Assembly (NCBI GenBank): GCA_036365515.1
Contig: CM070874.1
Span: 112,455,235 to 112,519,234 of the forward strand
Length of the DNA stretch: 64,000 nt
From: Torymus aiolomorphi
Taxonomy: Eukaryota; Arthropoda; Insecta; Hymenoptera; Torymidae
Direction of reading: 5' to 3'
Shown here: in pieces, positions 37,101 through 61,856 of the stretch
How positions within the stretch are numbered: the stretch's first letter is position 1
Layout: each line of letters starts with the position of its first letter
Made by a program: the position numbers and the translations under genes
The notes under the pieces: generated by a model
The model's database searches: none
Told to the model about the DNA's origin: nothing
The model's input: only the letters and a program-made list of their open reading frames with translations

Positions 37101-38895
37101 GCAGCACAACACGCGACGAGGTCTCGGCGCCCAACATTGTTTGAAAATTTTAAACACCACCGCCGCCGCGACTCCTACGACAAAGTATATAAAAAAGAAG
37201 AGAATGAAAAGCGAAGCCTCGCATATACTCACACTCGGCGTTCATCCTTTATGCATCGGCCGCCATAAGATATGCAATAATGAGGGCTTGTCAATTTCAC
37301 GTATATAGCGCGTCGCCGCGCCGATCTAGAAAATTACACCCCCGCCCGCGACGGTGAGCTTGTTAAGACTATAACGCTTATTTATATCTCTCAGTTCGTA
37401 ATTTCTTCCTACAGACAGACACACACACTGGTGGAAATCGTTTGTAAATTTCCCCAAGCGAGCGCGATCAAGTGTCTCATTATCAATTCATCAACGCGCA
37501 GTTGTTAACGAGTGTTTGAGTCTATCTCTCCTGGAATGAATCTTGCGCGCACGTATGAGCGATGGATTTTCAGCAGAGTTTCGCACGTGATATCGATTCG
37601 TTATAATGAGTGTATACGGAGTAGCTCGTTGATGGACGAATAGATTTTTTATTTGACGTGGGGAGCTAAAATTAAAAGTTGTAACGCGGGTATATGGTGT
37701 GAGATATGTGTTCGTTCGAGTGAGCGGAGCACACAATGACATTTTTCTACAATAGTCAACAAGAAATACGATTAACCTCGATTTAGGCCATGAATGATAG
37801 GCGGCGAGGTATATGCTTTTAATCTAATTTCGAATGTAATGGTCTCTACTTAAACATTCAGTTAATCGGCTGATTCGATCGAACAAGGTTAGACAAACAG
37901 TCGTCTTCGAGCCAGTGATATCGGCAGGAATCGTTGATTATTAAAGGAGACTGCCTGTGACTGCTATAATTATCATGCAAGTTTGATGGTTACTTTGAAG
38001 ATAATACGCGTATGGTATGACTGGAGGAATTGCTAATTTAATTTTGTTTTTTTTTTCCTAAAATACAGACATCGTGGGCAACTATAACGTATAGTTTTTT
38101 TTAAAACTAAAAATTTGACGTCCGCAGCTATTGCGCACTTATTCTTTTTTTTTTTTTTTTTGTTAAAATTTGGGAAATTAGTCAAGCCCGACTTTTCCCC
38201 GGAATTTTCGAACGTTCACGCACCCCGCGAAAAAATAAAAAATTGCCCTCATCACTTGCCGAGGTATTCTGCTCAACTCTGAAATTTCGGAGCTCACTCG
38301 CTCCCCGCGCTCCGCCGGAGACGGACCTCCTGGCCTCTCGCTCATGGCGAACATAAGTCCGCCCAGTGCAAAAAGGGCGACTCTGAACACCTTTTAGAGG
38401 CAACGGGGAAAGGGCGAGACTCTCACCAAGAGAATCTCGCACACGTTCAAATTGTTTAAAACCTCGCTTGATACTGTTATTTTATTTTACCGCAAATTCT
38501 AATAACTTCTCCGCTTTTATTTATTTCCTTTTATTTTTTTATTTGCTCTATCGTTTTGAAGTTTTATTTTAACTTTAATTTTGATTATACATATTTTATT
38601 AACCATCCTTCTTTTTCCTAACATTTCCTCTCATGCTATCCGACGCTGAGCTTACATCAAATTGAATAACTTTGTCATAACTCGAAATATATAACATACT
38701 CTTATCAGACTTTGAAATTGAAGACTCCTAAGGAAAAAGGGCGTATCTCAAAAAATCACATTTCGAGAAAATCATATTTAAAATTTTATATTGAAATAAA
38801 TAAACTAAATTTTTCAAAACTCTTTCAGATATAATCAACATCACCTGAAAAATGATAAAACACATTAATAAGTTTGAAAAGGTAGCTTATATATC
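34193..38895. other. Intergenic, AT-rich with GC islands
   Basis: AT-rich to about 35750, then islands with cores near 36030-36360 and 37130-37480. A CT-rich tract lies near 36176-36208. A GC-rich stretch at 38180-38440 shows no coding motif. No gene recognised. Confidence 0.55.
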
Positions 38896-39133
38896 GTCGC
38901 TCCCGAATAGAAAGGCGTTATCTCGGAGTCTGTCCGAAGAAGGCGTTATCTCAGAGTCCGGTCGAAGAAGGCGTTATCTCGCACGCAAATGCTTTCGCCC
39001 CAGATTTAAGTTGGCAGCACCGCCTATTATATACTGCCTATTTTCGGCGAGATAACGCCTTCTTCGGCCGGACTCCGAGATAACGACTTCTTCGGCCGGA
39101 CTCCGAGATAACGCCTTTCTATTCGGGAGCGAC
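38896..39133. mobile_element. Foldback with internal minisatellite
   Basis: 238-bp inverted repeat starting GTCGCTCCCGAATAGAAAGG. Each arm carries two to three tandem copies of a 27-28-nt unit built on GAAGAAGGCGTTATCTC and GGAGTCCGG. The copies differ slightly between arms. The centre is unique (about 38985-39045). Non-coding. Confidence 0.85.
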
Positions 39134-39330
39134 AATATTAAGTCTATAAAAAAGAAAAATGCTCATGATACACCCTTTTTCATTTAACAGGTTTTTTAGT
39201 TATGAAAGCAGCTTCAAATTTTGCTTCCTCAAAGAGGGAGCTTTGTTTTTCTTGTACGCATATATTTAAAAAAAATTTTTTATGCATATAAACGTATAAA
39301 AATGTCAGAAAATTTATTTGAACAGGCTTT

Positions 39331-40555
39331 AAGGCGATGTGCAGTCCAAAATCAACCTTTTTTCCATATTCCTACCCGTATACCACTATCCAGGGTTTCT
39401 ACGGAACGCCTCCACTGCCTTGGCGTGGGTGTGTTTGATCCTAACACCCTTTCCCTATATTTCATACTATTCCTGCATTCGCCCAGGATTCGCGCTTGCA
39501 TACGCCTCCTGTGGTGTGGGAAAACCTCAATGCCACGAGGGAAAACCCACACCAGAAACAGCGGGAAAAGGAGTCAAAATTGAGTATGTTAGAGAAAACA
39601 AAGCTCAGGTTATCATCCCCTGCCTGGTGGCTTAAACACCATTAATGTCCTCTGTCGGTACGGCAGAGCGGTTGCCATTCAAGTTTTAAAAACTGCCTTA
39701 TTTTGTTACTTGAATGTTCACTCTGCCATGCGACCAGAAAGTGCATTAATAGGCCGGCTGTGAGCCGCGGTCGCGCAAGGCACATGATCAATTTTTTCAT
39801 CCGAAAAAAAGTCAGAGGTGCCCGGCCGGGAATCGCGCCCGAGTCTCTCGGACGGGAGGCCGGGTTCTTATCCATGAGCCACTGCGACTCTCTCAATTCA
39901 TTATTTATTAAACTGACTTTAAACCTTTATTTGAAAAAAATACGTTAATTAAGCCCTTCGTACATGCAAGTAATATACTCAGAAAATTTTCCGGAATAAT
40001 TCTATTAGTATTTTCATGAAATATAAAATGATAAAAATGTAAATTCCTACTTATCGACCACCACGGTTTTTATTTAATTAAACAATTTTTTAATATTTTT
40101 TCGGAAAAATAAGTCAATTAGGCACTCCGTATATGTAAATACTGCATTCAGGAATTTTTTTGAAGGGTTCTACCAGTAATTGCACGAGAAATATTTTCTT
40201 TCGTATTATGTCGGTATCTCACATCACCTTAAGGCGATGTGCAGTCCAAAACCAACCTAAATTCATTATTTATTAAACTGACTTTAAAGCTTTATTTGAA
40301 AAAAATAGGTCAATTAAGTCCTCCGTACATGCAAGTAATATACTTAGAAATTTTTCCGGAATGATTCTATTAGTATTTTCATGAAATACCCTTATTCTAA
40401 AAATTTTTAATATTTTTTCGGAAAAATAAGTCAGTTAGGCACTCCTAATTAGGTATATGTAAATACTGTATTCAGGAATTTTTTTGAAGGGTTCTACCAG
40501 TAATTGCACGAGAAATATTTTTTCTTCGAATTCTGTCGGTATCTCACATCACGTT
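39331..40555. repeat. Tandem duplication (about 330-365-bp unit) with an insertion
   Basis: GGCGATGTGCAGTCCAAAA occurs at 39333 and 40233. 39898-40227 is repeated at 40263-40555 (TCATTATTTATTAAACTG to CGGTATCTCACATCAC). In the second copy the two blocks are adjacent. In the first they are separated by about 535 bp (39360-39893), read as an insertion holding the tRNA-like sequence. Confidence 0.8.
39811..39893 (-). repeat. tRNA-like (SINE-type) head
   Basis: The minus strand reads GAGTCGCAGTGGCTCATGG (39890-39872, A-box-like), an anticodon-arm-like CCCGGCCTCCCG, and GGGCGCGATTCCC (39840-39828, B-box-like). It has no matching acceptor stem. The downstream body probably extends to about 39640. 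It looks like a tRNA-derived SINE copy. Confidence 0.6.
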
Positions 40556-42013
40556 AACACACAACATTAATCACCACAATAAATATAAAATAATTTTTAA
40601 TAGAATACTTGAAACGATGGATATTGCAAAATATTTCGAATTAAATGATTTTTTATGACTTAGTTTTCAATATAATCTGACAAAGTTTTTTTGCATTGTC
40701 TTTTTTAATATCTCAACATTCTTCAAATCATTGATTTTAATATTATTAAGAGGAGCATTTGAAACACGTTCTAATAAAAATTCTATTAACAACCATTTAA
40801 CCGCTTATTATATTATAATAAAATAATGTATCAGCGTGTTTAGTTGAGACCATTAAAAATGAATAATCGTTAAAGCAAAAAAAAAACGTATCTCAAGATA
40901 CGCCCTTCTTCCTTAACTGTCTTCAATTATTAAGGCCAATCTGTTCAATATTAACAAAATTGCTATACCTTCCCTTATTAGCGCCAATCATCCTAACCAG
41001 CAACTCAAATTTCGACCATCATCCACGAAGCAAATTTCTCCACTTACGCGCGCAAAAATGAAACGACATACACCGCTGGCAATAGCTCATTCAAATCTCC
41101 AGTAGCTTCACACGGCTGTTTCTCCTCTCCGCAACCTCTTCAGCAGCACGCCGCCGCCGCCGCCGCCGCCGCTCCAGCTATATATAAGAGAAACTAAAGG
41201 ACGTAAAAAAAGAGAGAAGTCGAAACGATCGATTGAGCTCGCTCGCTGGCGCGCGCCGCTGCAGCAGCAGCAGCAGCTCTCATACCGTTAAGACTCGTAA
41301 ATCTGCGACTACAATGCGTCTGACAAACGCTCACGCTCCGCGAGGCTTTACGAGCGGAAGGCGCGAGCGCGCGCGCGTATTAAGGATGATTTTTTTTCTC
41401 TTTCGCTCTCCTGATAATTAACGCTCGTAAAACCAGAGACGTGGAAACCAGAGCGAGTTTTGCCGCCGCCGCCGCTGCTGCTTTTACGTAGAAAATATTA
41501 TTCGCTTATTATGCCGAGCGCGCGAGTGGCGCGAGGCATTAGTATCGAGTCGAGTTCGTTTTATTTCGCGGAAAGCGCGCGAGTGTGGTTGGCTGTCGAA
41601 AGTGATTCGGGCGGAGAGAACGCGGGGGTTCTTTTTTTTTTTTTTGGCGCGGGTATGGAATGGCCGCGGTTTCAGTTTCTAAGGATGTTTTTAGAGAGAT
41701 GGAATCTAAAAGAGCTGCAGATTACATGGTTAGAGGTGTGATTGGCTCGAAGCTGTGGCTCGTTGCACGAATTTTTCCGCGGATTTTGGTTTACGATTTT
41801 CCGAGATACAAAATGGTGTACCCCGAGGGTATGTCGGCGCGGGTTGGGTGGGATTGCATATAGTTGGCGATGGTTTTGAATTTGTTATTTTCCTGGTACG
41901 ATTTCTAATATTTTTTTGTTATTTAAGTTTATTGGCATGGATGATAAAAAGGTAAATCGGTACATCCAAAAAAACTTTCACATTTATTTATATATAATCT
42001 TTGTCTTTTAAAA
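40556..42013. other. AT-rich spacer and a GC island
   Basis: AT-rich to 40980, C-rich to 41140, core 41140-41560, G-rich to 41870. A GCC-repeat lies at 41149-41173 and a CAG-repeat near 41262. No gene recognised. Confidence 0.55.
41149..41173. repeat. (GCC)n microsatellite
   Basis: About eight CGC/GCC triplets inside a GC island. Not in a supported reading frame. Confidence 0.9.
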
Positions 42014-42611
42014 CCTGGCAGAAATCGATTCTATTATTTCCCTATAATAAATAACTAGTTTCCCCATGAATCGTCGAAAAGTAGACACTTTTCTTGACTA
42101 TTTTCGTCCATCGATGAAACGATTTTTCCGATCATATTCGTCACCATTTAATAGACAGAATAATAGAATAAGTTTTTTCACAGATTTCCATTAGCTTATT
42201 TATGAGTATTTAAAAGATATTAAAGTTGGCCAGTTTTTTAGTTAGGAAATGGCTAGTAAGAGGCATGCTATTATGACGAGAAGTGAGAGAGAGAGAGACA
42301 GAATCAAACGGAAAAATCATTGTTTTCGTTTGTATCCCTGAAACAGTATATTGTAAACTAATTAAATACCAATAATCCGAGTTCACTTTTTCGTTAGCTA
42401 ATTCTTTTTTAAATATTTGTTTTTAAATACATGATCAAATTACAGTGAAAATATAATAGTAAAACTCTTTTAAGGTTGTGTTATCTACATTAAATGAAGA
42501 ATATGACTGAAAAAATCGTTTCATCACTACCTATAGAAACTAGCTATTTTTACTAGCCATTTCTACTGGCCATGTTCTTGGCCATTTTTCAATAGAGAAA
42601 TTTTTACCAGA
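42014..42611. mobile_element. Element with CCTGGYAGAAA ends, intact copy
   Basis: CCTGGCAGAAATCG at the left and TTTTTACCAG at the right, imperfectly inverted. The left 280 bp match 20958-21240 (CATCGATGAAAC, ACCATTTAATAGA, AGTGAGAGAGA). Internal ACTAGCCATTT / GGCCAT motifs match 27250-27320. Non-coding. Confidence 0.7.
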
Positions 42612-45600
42612 GAAGGAATTGAAACTTTTGTTAATAATTCAAACTACTATTTATATAATATATTATACAGATATCTTTAATAAGATCTTATAGAAACCCA
42701 TAAATATGGTCCCAAATTTAAGCAACTTTTACCAAAGCCCTCTTTTCAATTTTACACTCATAACTCACTTCACTGCGGAAAGGTTGACAAACTTCAATAA
42801 TTAATTCCCCAAATACCCGAAAATAACGAAACAAATTTCCTTATTTACAACATCCTCGCCGTTATTAATTTTTTTTTTCTTCACCCGCCACGCACTTTAT
42901 AATTGCGAAATAATTATATACAGCGCTTATTAAGCTCGCAAAAGCGGTAGCTTTTGCCCATAAAACCTCTCACCGCCTCATCGCATCCCGCTACCCATAA
43001 ACCCACCCAAAAAACTTCATCTCGCGCGCGCTTGGATTTATAAGATTACACGCGCGTAAGTATAGCGCTCGCAAGATACCCACATCATTAAATCAAACTG
43101 TACACTTCTCACCGCGCGCCGCCTACGAAACCATGCCCGAAAACTTCGCACGTAATCATCATCGTCCTTATTAAAGCCCATCGTCACCGCGCGTGAATCT
43201 CTCACTGAGTTATACTGTAATACACGCGCGCGACACCGCTACGCGCCAAATAAAGGAAGAGCACTGCGCGCGGGCAAACCGGTTCGGAAGCTGTCGATAT
43301 ATTAAAAGAGGGTGAACTTGATCCAGGACGTCAAGATTCTTCCGGGTTTTGTCGCCCGGCGTTTTTCTCTCCTCTCTTCGTCTTTTTTTTTGCGCTCCAT
43401 TTTTCGCCAGATTCTCGGAGACAATTATTTGACGCTGCTGCTGCTGTCCCGGTTTTACGCGAGAGAGCGCACGATGACCCGAGGGCGTGATTGCGTATAC
43501 GGGTGTGCGTGTAATTGAATGCGCGTGTGCGTAAGAGAGGCGAGTGATGGTTATTAACGACGCGTCGTTTCGGGACTGTGTGTGTGTGATGCTCCACATA
43601 ATATGATGCGCGCGCAGGTTTTTTCGCACGCACGCGCGTGGATTTCGCCCGAGAGTGACATATTTTAATGATCGATGGGGGCAGCTCTCCGGATGAAATC
43701 TCTTTTCTCGCGTATAGACAGATTTATATGGAAATTAATTCGTTATTTGACTGCTAATAATGTATAATTAACGGGGCTCAGTAATTTATCATTCGAATAT
43801 TGGATTTATCCAGTAAATGATATTTTTAGATTTATAGAATTTCATTTCTTCTATATATACGATACTCATATAGCAAACTCTCCAGAAGCAGTTTTACTTA
43901 TGTGCTTTAAAAGTTAATCCCTTTTCGCAGTAATTAATCAATCGTGCGGAACGGTACTTTCCGATCGTATATCAATCATCACCTCGCGAACGGATTTAAC
44001 ATAAAAGTCGGAAGCTATAATACACAGCCGCGTTATACTCGAGTAATCCGGCATAAGTACCAAAATACTTAGTTTCCGGTTTCGATCAGCCGGGCACGTG
44101 CGCGCGCCTGCGTGTCTTTTTTTTAAACGTATATTAAAAATATTGGAAAGCGTCTCTGTGTGTACGCGCGTCAATAAAGTTGCGCGCAATTAATAAAAAA
44201 AGCAGGTGATGCTTGCTAATTAATAAAATACTTGTATATACCCGCGCCGCGTAATTTAAATGTCCAGATACGATATTATTTCGAAAAGGCAATTATTACG
44301 GACTTGTTTGGTCGCGCGCAATTTTCGATAAAAAATTTGTTTTATATGTATGTACATATACCGAGGGAAAATTATTAAGTGGCAAAAGATTAATGAGAAA
44401 TTTGTTGTGTACGAAATTGCGTTTGTTCAGTAAGGTGCTTTTAGTAATCCATCATACCAACGTGCATTTACAATTATATTCTCTAACCGTTATAATACAA
44501 ATAAATAAAAATAAATATAAATAATCAAAGAATCAAAACATCGTGTTTCGATAACCGGTATTAGGTAAACGATTTGTATCAGTGTATCGGATTCCCCGGA
44601 ACAAAACGATGTATACACCTTTTGTATAATACCTCGCCACCATTACTAGAACCACAACCCACACCGGTCTCCAAATCTCAACCTGCACGTATACCCTCAC
44701 TTCTCGTAATACGTACCAGAAAAAGAAAACACTCATACGTACACCCATCCCGCGCCACCTCCGTATCTCCTCAATCCGATCTCTCTCTCTCTCTCTCTCT
44801 CGTCTTCTCATCTCCTCTCTCTCTTCGAATTCGGGTCGACGCGTGCTGTACCGACTATAATACACACGGCACGCACCTCGCGTCCGGCTTATCTGCGCGG
44901 CTGATCGATCGGGCATTGCAAATTGGCCAATTACTATGCGTATATATATGTACGCACTTGCGCGCGTGCACGCGATATCTCTCTCGTTCTCTTTCTTATA
45001 CACTATATACGATATCGTACGCGCGGGCTTTTCGTTTTCAATCTCGCGGGCGCGTGCGCGCACCTGACGCCTCATAAGAGGCAATTAAATTAATTTGAGA
45101 GCACGCGCGGAAGGGGATTATGTATCGGGAAAGGGTTTAATTAAGGAAACTCAGCCGCCGCGCGGCGAAATGGGCGCGTCGACATTTGTTTATTTAACGT
45201 GTGTGTGTGTGTGGAAGCGTGTCGCGCGCGTTTCATTAAGTCCTCAAGGTGGCTGGAAATCGTGTATAAGTCGGGTGATGGTGGTGGTAGTAGCTTTTTT
45301 TTTGACGTTTTCTCCGGTGAGTTTCGTATTCGTTGTAGTGGAAAGTGTAAGTGGCGACGAGGTTGACAGTGGCAATGTGTTGATATGGGTAATTAAGTTC
45401 GTTAAGATTGTACGGATGGGCAGGTCTGAGTTGTATAGCGTTTCGTAGAATAAGGTGAGAGTGGAACGGGTTGGTTTGTACTAGAGTTTCTTAATTAACG
45501 AAATCAAGTTTGATATAACGGGATTTTTTTCCTTTTCTTCTTTTTCTTTTTCAATATCTTTCTTTTTTTTTCCAAAATGTCCCGAATTTTTGTATTTGTA

Positions 45601-45649
45601 TAAAGAATTATGGATAAAGGAAGACAATGGGTATTTAAACACAATAACA
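42612..45649. other. Intergenic downstream of sens, GC islands
   Basis: Skew-switch islands with cores at about 43020-43500 and 44860-45090. The plus strand counts C26:G3 in 42961-43020 and G24:C6 in 43501-43560. (CT)n lies near 44780-44802. The 183- and 167-codon open frames at 44533-45084 overlap each other on opposite strands and are low-complexity. No gene recognised. Confidence 0.55.
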
Positions 45650-45672
45650 TTAATGATTTATAAGAAAAACAA

Positions 45673-45678
45673 TTTATT
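45673..45678 (-). terminator. Distal poly(A) signal candidate (AATAAA)
   Basis: TTTATT on the plus strand reads AATAAA on the sens strand, about 2.36 kb after the stop codon. A GU-containing stretch follows. Its assignment to sens is inferred. Confidence 0.35.
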
Positions 45679-46591
45679 CAATCAATATTCTTTTATAGCG
45701 ATAAAATATAATTTTTGGTTCATCTTTTTCGGTGTGTCAACGCACAAACACTTTCGTCGTCGTCGCATTCACAATGGCAGACTCCGACTCTCGCACGTCG
45801 GCGCCTATCCGCACGCTTCGCGTAACATTTATCGTTTCTCCGCTTAATCGACTAAAGAAAAAAATAATAATAATAATAAGAAAGACGTTCCTCTCCTATA
45901 CGCACACACTCGACTACGATATACATAAGAATCCTTAAATCGCGCGAAAAATCATACGATAAAATAAGGAATGAGAAATAATAAGAACCCTAAGAAAAAA
46001 ACACAGTGTCGCTATTACATCGCCTATTATACGCATTACAATTATATTTATATTTATATATATACTGCTTGATCTCTCGTCATGAAAAAATTACAATCCT
46101 TATAGTCTACGCTGAAAGAAAGAGAATCATCACTGTGTGTACGTTTTTTTTTCTATGTGTGCATGTATGTGCTGTGCTGTGTGTGTGTGTTAATGTGCGA
46201 TATGGTATACACTCACGTCGCTAAATTAACGCTTAATCGATTTTTTGGCTCTCCGTCTTCGTCTTATTTTGATCGCGCGTGCGTGCTTATACACGCACAC
46301 GGCGAACCTTACATCCTTGACTAAAGTGTCGTCGAATTGTATAAGTTACTTAAAAATTACCTACAACTATATATAATATGTATATAAGTACAATCGTTAA
46401 ATTATATGGTACAGTCGGCATGCATCATGCGCGCATATGTCATTACACGTTCAGCTCTATGTGTCTGTGTATATGTCTGTGTGACTCGAAGCATCGCCCA
46501 CGACGCTCGCTCTCACTTTTCGATAAGTTGATGGAATGATATAGACAAAGGCGAGCGAGCGGTCGAGCCTTTCGCGACGCGTCTTAAGCTA

Positions 46592-46615
46592 TCTTTGGTC
46601 CTCTAGCCGTTATGA
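46592..46615 (-). promoter_or_regulatory. miR-9a target site with extended pairing (predicted)
   Basis: Read on the minus (mRNA) strand the site ends in ACCAAAGA, an 8-mer match to the miR-9a seed UCUUUGGU. Upstream it carries GCTAGA and TCATA, matching miRNA positions 11-16 and the 3' end. Only position 10 and a small bulge around 17-18 break pairing. No star-arm sequence follows on the plus strand, so it is a target rather than a miRNA gene. In Drosophila miR-9a represses sens through its 3' UTR. Confidence 0.7.
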
Positions 46616-47448
46616 AACTTTTGCCCGACAATTGAAAATTTTGCGGTTTAAGTCATCACTTGTATATAATTTTTTTTTCCATTAGATATTTTAGATAGTT
46701 TTTTTTTTTAGATTATTACCGAATCTTTGTCTCACGTGCACGTAATGAAACGGTCGAGTGGATTTTCTATCCCCCAAAGTCTGAATAAATAAATAATAAT
46801 TGATCGATACTGTTTTTAAGGGAATTTAGGAGACTGTCGAGTATTGAAAACCCATTCGACCGGTAATTTCACACTTCACTGCACGCGTGAACGAGAAAAT
46901 TCCTGTGTTATAATGCAACAATTACAATACCGCGCGTGCGCATAGACAAGACGGAAAACAAATGTACAATTAATTGCTCTATTACACTTCGTTTGTAAGA
47001 TAAAAATCGAGCGCACGATCCTTCGAAATTACGGACGGCTTTGGCTTCGACGGACTATGACACGTAATAAGAAATCCTAAGGTATATAATATATATATAT
47101 ATATATATACTATATGTACAAGCTCCATATATATATCAGGTGTATATTGCTATCCAGAGATTACACAACGCAGTGCGCCATTCATGATTTTTTTTTCTTC
47201 ATAAATATAATACAGAACACGCCTGTGTGGATATATCAACAAAACTTTTCCTCCGCCGTTAATTGTTGTAGCCATAATTTTCCGTAAGTGCACTTCAATG
47301 AAACAGCCTTCGTGTTCAAATTTCGAATAAGATAAAATGTAAAAATATGACTTTGATATATGTAAATATATTCCGTTTTCCAAGGCAACTGCGTAAAAGA
47401 GAAAATTATGACTACAAAAATCATCTCTCTCTCAACATTCAATAAGCT

Positions 47449-47454
47449 TTTATT
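47449..47454 (-). terminator. Proximal poly(A) signal candidate (AATAAA)
   Basis: AATAAA on the sens strand about 590 nt after the stop. If used, it would exclude the miR-9a site, so alternative polyadenylation could switch miRNA control. Confidence 0.3.
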
Positions 47455-48037
47455 CACCGGTATAAACGTCAATTCCCTCCCTCTCAAAATAAAAAAAAAA
47501 AGGCGATCCAACAACATTTTTCCCACATCACCTAAACTCGAAAATTTGAACGCTACGACTAAATTTGTTTTTTCTCCTTTATATACACTCTACACTCTAT
47601 ACAGTAAGGCACTTCAAGGCCAAAAAAGATTCATCTCTCGCCTCCCTCCCCGTTTTTCCATCTATACCCACAGATTTCACTCCACCGCGATATATTTCGG
47701 AGATCCCCTCAGTGCGGCGACGGCGGCGGCACGAACGTTTTTCCTCGCCGACGCGTGGCTTATATAGAGATCGGTATCTCGCGCCAACAGGTGCCAGGCG
47801 CACGCGCCTATTCCGGCGCCGGCGAGCCGCTCACGTGCCTCCAAGATATAGAAACGAGTGCGTGTAGGTAGCTACAGCGCCTTCCGAGAAAACTCTCGAG
47901 CACGCGCGCGCGCGCTTTTCCGATTCGAAAAGTTTTCCGAATAACCCTGCACTCTCTCCGCCTCCAGAGTATCACCTCTCTCTCTTTCTCTCTCTCACCT
48001 ATATGTATATATATCTCTGTTATCACGATCGTTCCCC

Positions 48038-60409
<12,372 letters not shown>

Positions 60410-60702
60410 GACGTCTCAAGCCAACCAGGGTACCAACTCAGTGTCCTGCCCGACGTGTCATCGGAGCACGACCCTCGATGAGATGCCCCAGCAATCGGTA
60501 CTATATCCGCAGCAACGGTCGAACAATCCAATAACCGTACGTATATCACACCAGTATAGTTATAATCTTCAATAGTCAATCAATGAATCACAAGAACCTC
60601 GAAAGTCTCTCTCTCCCTTGAGAAAAAAAAAGAACTTCGCACGCGAACTCAACAACGCGAGCAACTAATGCAGCAGCAACAGCGAGGAGGGCAGACAACT
60701 GA
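60410..60702 (-). promoter_or_regulatory. sens: sens 5' UTR and candidate initiator
   Basis: Minus-strand sequence upstream of the sens ATG. Overlapping arthropod-type initiators (TCAGTC/TCAGTT) lie at 60697-60707, at the edge of a GC-rich island. There is no TATA box about 30 nt upstream and no clear DPE. A short uORF is present at 60461-60438. The transcription start is inferred and other upstream exons are possible. Confidence 0.35.
60438..60461 (-). other. Upstream ORF of 7 codons in sens leader
   Basis: ATG ACA CGT CGG GCA GGA CAC TGA on the minus strand, 28 nt upstream of the sens ATG. It could dampen translation. It is short and may be chance. Confidence 0.25.
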
Positions 60703-61814
60703 CTGAGGATGCGTGCGTGAGCGTCCGGTCTCGGCTCCTCGGCCCGACTGACTCTCTCGCGTGCGGGCGCGTGCGGCTTACCTGTTCTCTCTCCTCTCGT
60801 CCCTCCACGCGCGCAGGTAGGTATAACGTATTACACACACGCGCCCGCGCGCCCGCCGCTCTTCTTCCCCTTCTCCCCCCCTTATACACACGTGTGTGTA
60901 GGAGAGGCACCCTGTTTTGGCGTGTATAAGGTATATACACTGATGATGTGCCCTGTACGCCCCGCCTACGCGACGGTGGGGGGAAATAGATGCGCGCGGG
61001 TCTAGGGTGCGAGTGGTGGGGTTGACGAGAAGGAGGTGGTTGCCGATTGGCTGGTGTGGTGGTGGTGAATCGGTGGTGATTAGATTTTTAGAGGGTTTGC
61101 TGAGGGAGCTGCTGATTTGGGAATGCGAGGTTCGGAGTTGTAGGGAGTTTTTTGGGGATTGGGGAACGGTGGTACCGAGTTGTTATGAAAATTGTATTGG
61201 GAAATATATGGTGGAGGTTGAAGTTTATCCGGAAATTACAATAATTGCTATCATATAAGGTGGGTATTTTGGTACTACCTTTTGAAGAGAATCAATAGAA
61301 CATTACAAAAGAACTTGTAGTTAATAGCTTGAGACGTCATTTTACGATTGGACATTTATAAGTTTTGTTGTAGAAAAAAAGAAGTAGGAAATAACAGGCG
61401 TTATTGACACTGCAGTGACGTTTTGATTGCTTACGAATTTGATTGATATGATATACGTTTTGATTTTAATCTTGCTGAATGTAGGTTTGTTAACTTAGAC
61501 CTATATTGATTGTTTGAACAACAGCTTCTCTTAATGACTATAGACACTATTTTCGTATCAGTAATACCTCGATATAATATGCTGCTCAAAAAATTTGTCA
61601 ACATTTTTGTTTAGCTAGTAATTCCGGTTTAGATCACGTCTGGCCCTATTGTCTGTATCTACTTTGTCTCAGTCTTCAAAAATTCTCCTGTTATACCTAT
61701 GAATACGTCTGGTACAATATAACCTACGTGTTTTTTCAGATTTGCTCACACGTGGATGTCTATGAGTGCCAAAAGGTGACTAAAAATATTCTATTTTTGT
61801 GTGTGTGTGTGTGT

Positions 61815-61856
<42 letters not shown>

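Larger units (their letters stand above)
45650..48037 (-). other. sens: Probable sens 3' UTR
   Basis: This minus-strand sequence follows the sens stop codon and no gene was recognised in it. It ends near AATAAA hexamers at 47449-47454 (proximal) and 45673-45678 (distal). The miR-9a match at 46592-46615 lies between them, which favours use of the distal site. It includes a (TA)n tract near 47087-47110 and short CGT repeats near 45755. Transcript data are needed to fix the end. Confidence 0.5.

Noticed and set aside
39221..39635. 120- and 98-codon open frames
   Set aside because: They overlap in two frames within repeat DNA that includes the duplicated GTGCAGTCC block; no protein motif.
44533..45084. 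Overlapping 183- and 167-codon open frames on opposite strands
   Set aside because: They sit in a CpG-rich, (CT)n-containing island, consist of Arg/Ser-rich low-complexity sequence, and have no recognisable motif or splice context.
46585..46680. Plus strand as a miR-9 gene, because it reads TCTTTGGTCCTCTAGC
   Set aside because: No complementary star arm (ATAAAGCTAG-like) follows within hairpin distance, and mature positions 9-10 differ from known miR-9 family members. A target site on the sens strand fits better.
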